A DNA stretch of 14,675 nt from JBBSGA01 sp038254585 (GTDB taxonomy: Bacteria > Chloroflexota > Chloroflexia > Chloroflexales > Kallotenuaceae): NCBI GenBank assembly GCA_038254585.1, contig JBBSGA010000142.1, positions 1 through 14,675 of the forward strand, written 5' to 3'. Position 1 is the stretch's first letter, and each line of letters starts with the position of its first letter. The notes below the pieces were generated by a model. It did no database searches and was not told the origin of the DNA. It saw only the letters and a list, made by a program, of their open reading frames with translations. Below, in pieces: positions 8,543 to 14,675 of this stretch. The position numbers and the translations under genes were made by a program.

Positions 8543-8947
8543 CTATGCTGTGCGCGCCCGCCAGTGACGCAGGGCTACGGCACCCAGCGCGCCACCGAAG
8601 ACGGCGAGGAAGAACGGGCCGATGTGCACGAAGAAGAGCATCTTGGAGGCCGGTTTCACCGCGCCGGGGGAGAAGAACCACCCCAGGGTTAGCGTCTCGC
8701 CGGTCAGGGCAGCCGCGCGCAGCAGCGGCCATCCGTCGAGGACCGGGGCCAGCACTGCTTCGTCGGCGGCGCCTAGAGCGAGGAAAAAAAGTATGTTGAT
8801 CCAAATCGTGAGGCGCTGGCCGGGAGGAAGCTTGCGCGTCCCAGAGGAACTGACGATCAGCGCGACGACGAGGCTCGCCATCAACGCAAGACGGCGAGGA
8901 AGAGAGTGCCGATTAAGTGAATATGCGCCGGTAGCATTCGTCTGCAT
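8543..8947 (-). CDS. Small polytopic membrane protein, unknown function
   Basis: No family is recognised. The 134-residue protein has three or four hydrophobic segments: about 18-36 (after the basic RHSLPRR), 46-68, possibly 76-92, and 102-127, ending in a short basic tail (RHWRAR). I chose ATG 8947 because a perfect TATAAT (8959-8954) lies only six bases upstream, so the transcript would start at or next to the ATG. A longer version from ATG 8974 would put the promoter inside the gene and has no ribosome binding site. The stop is ten bases before moxR, so the two form an operon and this protein may anchor or be served by the MoxR ATPase. Reality as a gene is supported by the membrane pattern and spacing, not by homology. 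Confidence 0.68.
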   Translation of the reverse strand: MQTNATGAYSLNRHSLPRRLALMASLVVALIVSSSGTRKLPPGQRLTIWINILFFLALGAADEAVLAPVLDGWPLLRAAALTGETLTLGWFFSPGAVKPASKMLFFVHIGPFFLAVFGGALGAVALRHWRARTA

Positions 8948-8953
8948 GCTGTC

Positions 8954-8959
8954 ATTATA
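8954..8959 (-). promoter_or_regulatory. -10 box (TATAAT) giving a leaderless transcript
   Basis: A perfect minus-strand TATAAT is followed by GACAGC and then ATG at 8947. The usual 6-7-base distance from -10 to transcription start would place +1 on the A of the start codon. No good -35 is found 16-18 bases upstream and the TGn element is missing. It would drive the membrane-protein and moxR operon. Confidence 0.5.
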
Positions 8960-9095
8960 CACAGGTCTCTCCATGGCTACGCCGGTGCCCGGAGATATGC
9001 GTATGGGCCTGTTTCTTGCTGGCCCCTATTTGCCGGCACTTCGGCTTCAATATTCACAAGCTACAAGCCAGAAAGTAGGCCAGGGGAGGCGGCCC

Positions 9096-10595
9096 GTGAG
9101 CGACGATCGCACATATACGAATCCTCTCTTTGACGAATACATGGCCGACCCGTTCGTTCTGAAGTACAACGGCGAGTACTACGCCTATGGGACAGCCGTG
9201 GTCGGGACGTGTGCGATACCCGTCCTCCATTCGACCGACCTCGTGAACTGGCGGCGATTGGGGAACGCACTCGCGCCGTTCGATCCGGCGTTCGACTGTT
9301 ACTGGGCGCCCGAGGTTGCGTATGAGAACGGCACGTTCTTCATGTATTACTCGGCGGGAGGCAGGGAAGGCGAAGGGCACCAGGTACGCGTTGCTACGGC
9401 GGAGCACCCCACCGGACCGTTTCGGGATAACGGCACGATCCTGGCGCCTGACGATCCCTTCACGATCGACGCGCATGCGTTCCGGGACGAAGACGGCCAG
9501 TGGTACCTCTTCTACTGCCACGACTTCCTCGAGGGCGAGCGGCCGGGGACCGGCATCGTCGTCGACCGCCTCATCGATATGCGCTCGCTGGCGGGTGAGC
9601 AGTCCGTTGCCGTGCGCGCGCATGCCGATTGGAACCTCTTCAAGCGGCAGCGCGAATGGTATGGGCGTATATGGGACTGGTACACCATCGAGGGAGCCTT
9701 TGTACGTAAGCACGAGGGGCGCTACTACTGCTTCTACAGTGGCGGCGCGTGGAAAGAGTCGAACTACGGCATCGGCTGCGCGGTCGCCGACCATCCCATG
9801 GGGCCGTACCGGATCAATACGAGCTTGGCTGAGCCCGAAGTCCTGCGAACGGTGCCGGGAAAGGTTGTCGGCCCCGGCCATTGCTCGATCACGCTCGCGC
9901 CAGATAACCTCCACCCGTATATGATCTACCACGCCTGGAATACGCAGCACACGGCGCGGCTGATGCGCATGGATCCGCTCGTCTGGGATTCGGCACGACC
10001 AACTTGCGCCGGGCCGACCACCGAGCCACAGCCAGCACCACCGCTTCCATTCTTCCGCGACTTGTTCAGCTCGTCGTCGCTCGACAACCAAGCCTGGCGT
10101 GTCGAAGGTGGAACATGGCGCATCGAGCCGGGCCAGGTTATCCAGGAGGAGACGGCGGGGCAGCGGGCATCTCTGCTGCTGGCCGGTATGCCGGCCGAAA
10201 CAGAGTACGTATTTGAGATCAACCTGAAGCGCCTCCACCCGCACGCGGGAGAGGGAGGCTTCGGCATCTACGTCTGCTATCGTGACCCCGGAAACTTCGT
10301 GGAGCTGAGTCTGGCAGGCGACGGCGCCGAGATCGTGTGGCGTTGCGTCGTCGATGGGAACGACGTGGAGCGCCGCGCGCTCGAACGCGTGGCGCTTGGA
10401 GAAAGATTCCGGCCCGAGAGCTACCACCAGCTCCTCGTACGGCGCCACGACGGCCAGGTGACGGTGTGGCTCGACGGGGTGCGAGTCGGCGCCGGCCTCA
10501 GGGTAGCAGCGGAGCTTACACGCGTCGGGCTGTTCACCTCCGGAGCAGCGGCCGCTTTCGCCGGAGTCAGCCTTACACTACTGGAGCACAATTGA
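9096..10595 (+). CDS. Glycoside hydrolase family 43 protein with C-terminal beta-sandwich-like domain
   Basis: GH43 enzymes are inverting arabinofuranosidases, xylosidases or galactosidases with a five-bladed beta-propeller. The 499-residue protein shows the three expected acids: Asp18 (general base, ADPFVLKYNGEYYAYGT), Asp125 (IDAHAF) and Glu199 (general acid, YTIEGAFV). His262 in GHCSI fits the conserved central histidine. Residues from about 318 (FRDLFSSSSLDNQAWRV) to the end resemble a concanavalin-like or LamG-type beta-sandwich. I chose the GTG at 9096 because AGGGGAGG (9082-9089) lies six bases before it; the in-frame extension upstream reads across the divergent gene and has no family similarity. 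No signal peptide is seen, so it probably acts inside the cell on imported oligosaccharides. The exact sugar cannot be read from sequence. Confidence 0.92.
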   Translation: MSDDRTYTNPLFDEYMADPFVLKYNGEYYAYGTAVVGTCAIPVLHSTDLVNWRRLGNALAPFDPAFDCYWAPEVAYENGTFFMYYSAGGREGEGHQVRVATAEHPTGPFRDNGTILAPDDPFTIDAHAFRDEDGQWYLFYCHDFLEGERPGTGIVVDRLIDMRSLAGEQSVAVRAHADWNLFKRQREWYGRIWDWYTIEGAFVRKHEGRYYCFYSGGAWKESNYGIGCAVADHPMGPYRINTSLAEPEVLRTVPGKVVGPGHCSITLAPDNLHPYMIYHAWNTQHTARLMRMDPLVWDSARPTCAGPTTEPQPAPPLPFFRDLFSSSSLDNQAWRVEGGTWRIEPGQVIQEETAGQRASLLLAGMPAETEYVFEINLKRLHPHAGEGGFGIYVCYRDPGNFVELSLAGDGAEIVWRCVVDGNDVERRALERVALGERFRPESYHQLLVRRHDGQVTVWLDGVRVGAGLRVAAELTRVGLFTSGAAAAFAGVSLTLLEHN

Positions 10596-11843
10596 CCGGG
10601 CTTGCGCTGCGCGCTCGTAGCGCTCGATCCGGCTCAGCCGCCCGTCCGCCAGCACGCGCCAGAGACACCACCCGGCTACGGCGAGAAGTGTCCCCTCGCG
10701 GATCGCCATGGCCGGAATCAGCCCGTGCGGAAAGAACCAGGAGGTCGCGCTGCTGAAGCGGATCAGGCCAAGAATGAGGAAGCTCGCGCCGAAGTAGAGC
10801 AGGTCGGCCGCCGACCAACCCACCGCCAGCGCGGGCGGTGCGCCGACCACCGCCAGCAGAACGACGACCCAGAGGCTGTACTGCGGACTATAAACCTTGT
10901 TGACGAAAAGGAACCAGGCGATAGCCGCACACGACGCCGGTAGGAAGGCATGCGGTCCTCCTCTCCAGACTGCCCAGGTGAGGGCGGCGATCGCCGCAAG
11001 CAGCAGCGCCGTGGTGAGCGTGTTAATCTGCCCAGTCGTCGGATGCCAGCGGTCGAAGAAGCTCCACAGATTGACCTCACGTGGGCGCGTGCGACTGACC
11101 TCAAAGAAGTAGAGCCAGGCTCGTGGCCGGAGGATTAGCAGCGGCGCGTTGATGACGAGCGAGACGAGGCCGAAAACAACGGCCAAACGGAGACCCTCCC
11201 GCCAGCGTCCGGCGCGGGCGCGCTCGGCGACGATCAACGGAAGAATCACGATCGGAAAGAACTTGGTCCATACCCCGGCAGCCAGAAATGCGGCTCCAAG
11301 TCCATCGCGACCGCGCACGAAGAGCAGTAAAGCAAATACGGTCAGCAGAAGCGCCGCCATATCCCAGTTAAGGTTGACGTAGAAGGCAAGCGCCGGGGAG
11401 AGGGCAAAGAGCCAGACCCGCCCACGCGGGAAGCGTGGGATCAGCCAGGCAATCCCGAGGCCGCAGGCGGCGAGGAAGAACGAGGTCCAGAGGAAATATG
11501 GCCGCAGACGAGTGGCGAAGTTGAAGACGTAGATCATGAGGCCGATGCCGACCGGGTATTCGAGTCTGTAGTCGAAGTATGGGCGCGGATGCGAGCGCAG
11601 CTTGTCTCGAAAGTAGAGCGAGGGAATATCGGAGTAGCTAAAGCGATCGAACGCGAAGTTGTTGAAATCGTGCTGCTCGGGTAAGCCGCGGTAGTTGAAG
11701 CTCGGCCAGCGCAGCCAGAAACCGCCTGCCAGCATCAGGCCCGCGGCGAGCAGCGGCAGGAGCGTCGCCCACCTGACCGCGGACCGGCGAGCCGGCCGTA
11801 GCTGGTCATCGGCTACGACCGGAGTCACAAGAGATTCAGCCAT
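10578..11843 (-). CDS. GT87-type (DUF2029) integral membrane glycosyltransferase
   Basis: This 421-residue protein has about ten hydrophobic segments and resembles the GT87/DUF2029 family of GT-C enzymes, which transfer mannose or other hexoses from polyprenyl-phosphate sugars on the outer face of the membrane. Family-like features are the first loop with acidic residues (EQHDFNNFAFD, 56-66), EYPVGIGLM (95-103), NLNWDMAALL (157-166), the loop KFFPIVILP (194-202) and VNKVYSPQYSLW (314-325). The ATG at 11843 overlaps the stop of the upstream GT4 gene in ATGGCTGA (8 bases), with GGAG just upstream, so the two are translationally coupled. Its 3' end overlaps the converging GH43 gene by 18 bases. 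The sugar and acceptor are not known. An ArnT-like GT-C family is an alternative. Confidence 0.85.
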   Translation of the reverse strand: MAESLVTPVVADDQLRPARRSAVRWATLLPLLAAGLMLAGGFWLRWPSFNYRGLPEQHDFNNFAFDRFSYSDIPSLYFRDKLRSHPRPYFDYRLEYPVGIGLMIYVFNFATRLRPYFLWTSFFLAACGLGIAWLIPRFPRGRVWLFALSPALAFYVNLNWDMAALLLTVFALLLFVRGRDGLGAAFLAAGVWTKFFPIVILPLIVAERARAGRWREGLRLAVVFGLVSLVINAPLLILRPRAWLYFFEVSRTRPREVNLWSFFDRWHPTTGQINTLTTALLLAAIAALTWAVWRGGPHAFLPASCAAIAWFLFVNKVYSPQYSLWVVVLLAVVGAPPALAVGWSAADLLYFGASFLILGLIRFSSATSWFFPHGLIPAMAIREGTLLAVAGWCLWRVLADGRLSRIERYERAAQARSIVLQ

Positions 11844-13146
11844 CGACTCCAAGAACCTCCGCCGGCTGACACTCGCCCTCGCCGAGAAGCCGCCGGTACT
11901 CGTGCAGGGTAGACCTGGCCACGATCGGCCAGGCAAAGGTCGTCTCGACGATGTGCCGCCCTTCCCTGCCCCAGCGTGGCCACTCGCGGCGCTGCTCGAG
12001 CGCGGTCTTCAGGGCGAGCGTTAGGGCAGCGACATCGCCCGGCGGCACCAGGATACCGTTGCGCCCTGTAAAGACCTTATCGGGGATGCCGCCGGCAGCA
12101 CTGGCGACCACCGGCCGGCGATGAACCATCGCCTCCAGTGTTACAAGCGACGAGCCTTCGTACAGCGTCGGATGGACAAAGAGATCGATCTCTTCGTAGA
12201 GCGAGTGCAGCTCGCGATCGTCGAGCGTACCCACGAAGACGACGTGGTCGGCAAGACCGAGCCGGACGACCTGCTCCCGCAGTGCCGGCTCGTCCTTCCC
12301 CTTTCCGACGAGCAGCCAGCGCCAGGAAGGACCCAGCGCATCGCGAGCGCCGGCAAGCGCGGCGGCCAGCACGTGGAAGCCCTTGTTACGCTCCAAGCGC
12401 CCGACGCTGAGCAGGACAGGAGTATGCCGATCGAGCGCGAAGCGCTGGCGGAGCTCGCGCTGCATCGACGAGTCGACCGCGCCAAGACATTCGTCGACGT
12501 CGATGGCCGACGGGATGACGACCACCTTGGCCGGATCGACGCCGAGATAGCGCGGCAGATCGCCGCGCGTGCACGCGTCCGTGGCAATGGCCCGATCGGC
12601 AGCCCGATTACCGGCGGAGTAGAGCACGCGAAAGGGAACATAGGTCCAGCGCTTGAGGCGTGACGGAGTACGGTACTCCTCCATCCCGTGCGGGTTGGCG
12701 AGGAAAGGGACCCGTCGCAGCCGACGATCTACACGCCGCACGAGCCCAAAGCCCCAGGCGCAAAGTCCCTGAGCGTGCACGACGTCGACTTTACGCGCCC
12801 CAATCAGGTCGCGGGCCAGCAGGGCCTCCGAAAGGGAGAAGACGGGATAATTGATCTGCCGCCCCAGGATGCTGTTAGGACGCAGCAGCGGCGACGTACG
12901 ATCGTAGCGCATCTGCCGCACACGAAAGCCATCCGCGCGTGGCATCCCGGCGGCCGAGAGAATACGCGCCGCGGCTTCGTCGTCGTGCGGCGCATCCGGA
13001 GGCCGGCCGACTACCAGAGTCAGGTCGACGCCGAGGCGCACGAGATGCGTCGACAGATGAAAGACGTGGCGCTCGATACCCCCGAAGCCGTGCAGAGGAA
13101 AGACGGCGCGCGCGAGCATCAGCACGCGCGGTCCCGCATTACTCAT
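11836..13146 (-). CDS. GT4-family glycosyltransferase
   Basis: This cytoplasmic GT-B enzyme uses a nucleotide sugar with retention of configuration, often in glycolipid, polysaccharide or glycan-linker synthesis. The 436-residue protein shows the N-terminal acceptor-domain loop GFGGIERHV (20-28), the donor-domain strand SVGRLERNKGFHVL (247-260) with Arg250 and Lys255, and the E-x7-E motif YEGSSLVTLEAM with Glu330 and Glu338, followed by AAGGIPD. The ATG at 13146 overlaps the stop of the upstream lipoprotein gene in ATGAGTAA (8 bases), which marks it as the start; the longer in-frame version starts inside that gene. It lies between the lipoprotein and the GT87 gene. Donor and acceptor cannot be assigned. 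Confidence 0.93.
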   Translation of the reverse strand: MSNAGPRVLMLARAVFPLHGFGGIERHVFHLSTHLVRLGVDLTLVVGRPPDAPHDDEAAARILSAAGMPRADGFRVRQMRYDRTSPLLRPNSILGRQINYPVFSLSEALLARDLIGARKVDVVHAQGLCAWGFGLVRRVDRRLRRVPFLANPHGMEEYRTPSRLKRWTYVPFRVLYSAGNRAADRAIATDACTRGDLPRYLGVDPAKVVVIPSAIDVDECLGAVDSSMQRELRQRFALDRHTPVLLSVGRLERNKGFHVLAAALAGARDALGPSWRWLLVGKGKDEPALREQVVRLGLADHVVFVGTLDDRELHSLYEEIDLFVHPTLYEGSSLVTLEAMVHRRPVVASAAGGIPDKVFTGRNGILVPPGDVAALTLALKTALEQRREWPRWGREGRHIVETTFAWPIVARSTLHEYRRLLGEGECQPAEVLGVDG

Positions 13147-14551
13147 CGCGGCCCCAATCGAGTGCAAGGCCGGCGCTCCAGTCAGGTGCGGCCCCGGCGA
13201 AGACGTCCGGCACGAGGATGTTGCGTCCCTGCGGCGTCAAGATTTGCAGATTGCACCGGTCGGGCTGCTCGAGCTCGCAATGATAGTAGGCGATCGCCTT
13301 GCCGTCCGGTGCCCAGGCAGGCACGACATCGGTAGCATCAGGCTTGGTCTGGGCCCAGCCCCACGCGTTATCCTGGCCGCCCAGGGCACGCGCGACGAAC
13401 CACGAGTCGCCCTTGGCGCTACTGGCGCTGAAAAGCACCGCCTGCCGATCGGGCGAGGGAGCAGCATTCGCTCCATCCAGCTGGCCGAGGAAGGTCGAGC
13501 CGCCGTTCTTCGAGTCCGCGCGCTCCCAGATAAAAAAGTCGCTGAGCGCCTGGTATAGCACGAAGCTCGCCACGTAGACGGAGTGACCATCGGCATCCCA
13601 AAAGGGATTGGACATGAGATGCTCGAGACCGGCGCGGCCCCGCTCGTTCTTAGGCACCCCAATCGCCGGTGTATTCGGCGGCAAAGCCTTCACGACGATC
13701 CAATCATGTTCGCCGGCATAGCTGACCAGGTGGAGCTCGCTGCGGCGCGGCGGATCACTCCCGGGCACGGTGACGTACGCTAGACGCTTGCTATCGGGGG
13801 CCCAGGCGGGATACGCTCCACGAGCTACCTTGCGCGCCTGGTGCGTTCCTACCTCCAGCACCCAGATGTCACCCGCGCCCTGGTCGTCGCCCACCTTTTG
13901 CTGCCATGCGATCCGGCTGCCATCCGGCGCCCACACGGGATCGCGAGATCCGTTGGCAGCGGAGACCTTGTGCTCGTTCATACCATCGCCATCGGCAAGG
14001 TAAAGACCGTCGGCACGCGTAAAGGCCAGCGATCTGCCGTCCGGGGCCCAGCGCACATCCGTGGTATCGGAGACGAGCTTGCGAATCTCCCCGGGTCGCG
14101 GGCGATAGAGCCACGTATCCTTGCCGCGGACGAAGGCGATCTTGCCCTGCAAGGCAGGATGGAGCGCGGCGCCGCTCGTGGGCGTCTCGCCCGTTGCAGT
14201 CATGACGCTCTCAGGGCCGGTCGTCACCGTCAGGGCTGACGCGGTGCTCGTCGTTGCGGTGGCGGCCTCCGTAGCAGCGCCTGCCTGCTCGATCGCCGTG
14301 GGCTGCGGCGTGGCCGTGGAAGTAGCTGTCGTAGGCGGCGGCGCCGGCGCCGGGATGCGCGTCGGGACAAGCGTCGGCGAGCGCTGCTGCGTCGACGTGG
14401 CCGGCGACGTTCCAGAGGGCGTCACCGTAGGAAGCGCCGACGACACCGAGGAAGACGCTGCAGGCAGGGCTGCGGCATCTTTGCCTGATCCGCCGCACGC
14501 GGCAAGCAGAAGCAATAAGCCCGCCAGGAGTAGAGTTCTGGAAGATTTCAT
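13139..14551 (-). CDS. PD40/TolB-like beta-propeller lipoprotein with a Ser/Thr/Pro-rich stalk
   Basis: The 470-residue protein has a lipoprotein signal: basic KSSR, a Leu-rich core, and lipobox LAAC with Cys19 as the lipidation site. Residues about 21-132 are a low-complexity stalk rich in Ser, Thr, Pro and Ala. The rest is a beta-propeller of TolB/PD40-type repeats: WAPDGRSLAF (168-177), WAPDGSRIAW (207-216), WAPDSKRLAY (250-259), WDADGHSVYV (318-327), a degenerate one near 364-374, and WAPDGKAIAY (413-422). It should sit on the outer face of the membrane, where such propellers bind proteins or glycans; no catalytic motif is seen. The ATG at 14551 has GAAGG six bases upstream; a TTG directly before it is less likely. 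It is the first gene of an operon with two glycosyltransferases. Confidence 0.9.
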   Translation of the reverse strand: MKSSRTLLLAGLLLLLAACGGSGKDAAALPAASSSVSSALPTVTPSGTSPATSTQQRSPTLVPTRIPAPAPPPTTATSTATPQPTAIEQAGAATEAATATTSTASALTVTTGPESVMTATGETPTSGAALHPALQGKIAFVRGKDTWLYRPRPGEIRKLVSDTTDVRWAPDGRSLAFTRADGLYLADGDGMNEHKVSAANGSRDPVWAPDGSRIAWQQKVGDDQGAGDIWVLEVGTHQARKVARGAYPAWAPDSKRLAYVTVPGSDPPRRSELHLVSYAGEHDWIVVKALPPNTPAIGVPKNERGRAGLEHLMSNPFWDADGHSVYVASFVLYQALSDFFIWERADSKNGGSTFLGQLDGANAAPSPDRQAVLFSASSAKGDSWFVARALGGQDNAWGWAQTKPDATDVVPAWAPDGKAIAYYHCELEQPDRCNLQILTPQGRNILVPDVFAGAAPDWSAGLALDWGRDE

Positions 14552-14607
14552 CAACGACCTTCACCTGTGGCGACTGCCCGCAACCGGGCTCGACGACCGC
14601 GTGCGCC

Positions 14608-14613
14608 AGTATA
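14608..14613 (-). promoter_or_regulatory. Possible -10 box (TATACT) for the lipoprotein-glycosyltransferase operon
   Basis: On the minus strand TATACT lies 57 bases before the lipoprotein ATG, with predicted start near 14601. TTGCAC further upstream is about 25 bases away, too far for a normal -35, and nothing better is seen. A small hairpin, CTTGC/GCAAG (14632-14636 with 14641-14645), lies upstream of it. I see no gene between 14552 and 14675. Confidence 0.3.
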
Positions 14614-14675
14614 TCATGAGGCGTTCCAGCCCTTGCGGGTGCAAGCAAGAGTTGTCAGAAAGGCAGAACCTCCTC

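Noticed and set aside
9020..9033. A sigma-54-like -24/-12 element upstream of GH43 (TGG then GC).
   Set aside because: Only nine bases separate GG and GC, whereas functional elements need ten, and no activator gene is nearby.
8622..9095. In-frame upstream extension of the GH43 gene (up to 158 more codons).
   Set aside because: It overlaps the divergent membrane-protein gene, has no GH43 similarity, and the strong AGGGGAGG site fixes the start at 9096.
9054..10448. A 464-codon open frame antisense to the GH43 gene.
   Set aside because: It mirrors the GH43 coding frame, contains no family motifs and has no plausible ribosome binding site.

Overview
The window is GC-rich bacterial chromosomal DNA with tightly packed genes. 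A sigma-54 factor next to a MoxR ATPase, Thr/Pro-rich lipoprotein linkers and perfect TATAAT boxes with poor -35 elements suggest a Chloroflexota bacterium, perhaps Thermomicrobia/Sphaerobacter-like. This placement is an inference from gene content and style, and the sequence does not prove it. I see no RNA gene, CRISPR array, insertion sequence or phage gene.

Region 1 (184-5017, + strand) is a myo-inositol catabolic cluster in the order iolB-iolC-iolD-iolE. In pathway order, IolE dehydrates 2-keto-myo-inositol, IolD opens the ring, IolB isomerises 5-deoxy-glucuronate and IolC phosphorylates the product. The inositol dehydrogenase (IolG), aldolase (IolJ), methylmalonate-semialdehyde dehydrogenase (IolA), transporter and regulator are not in the window. 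They are probably upstream or elsewhere. The iolD-iolE spacer holds nested inverted repeats.

Region 2 (5018-5786, +) is pgsA, a phospholipid-synthesis gene with its own TATAAT box. It converges on region 3.

Region 3 (5825-8947, - strand), read right to left, holds a small membrane protein gene (probably leaderless), moxR, a terminator fused to an extended -10 promoter, rpoN (sigma-54), and the C-terminal scrap of a sensor histidine kinase. The sigma-54 is the most unusual protein here: it has a four-cysteine zinc-ribbon-like motif between region I and the acidic region II. The kinase scrap abuts the end of rpoN and looks like a deletion or rearrangement scar.

Region 4 (9096-10595, +) is a single glycoside hydrolase family 43 gene with a C-terminal beta-sandwich-like extension and no signal peptide. 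It is divergent from the membrane-protein gene and its end overlaps the next operon by 18 bases.

Region 5 (10578-14551, - strand) is a three-gene operon with 8-base start/stop overlaps: a PD40 beta-propeller lipoprotein with a long Ser/Thr/Pro-rich stalk, a GT4 glycosyltransferase, and a GT87-type polytopic membrane glycosyltransferase. It probably serves cell-surface glycoconjugate synthesis or surface-protein glycosylation.

No system here is plainly new. The best leads are the cysteine motif in sigma-54, the rpoN control region (terminator, extended -10, palindrome, leader ORF), the kinase remnant, the structured iolD-iolE spacer, and the stalked lipoprotein encoded with two glycosyltransferases.
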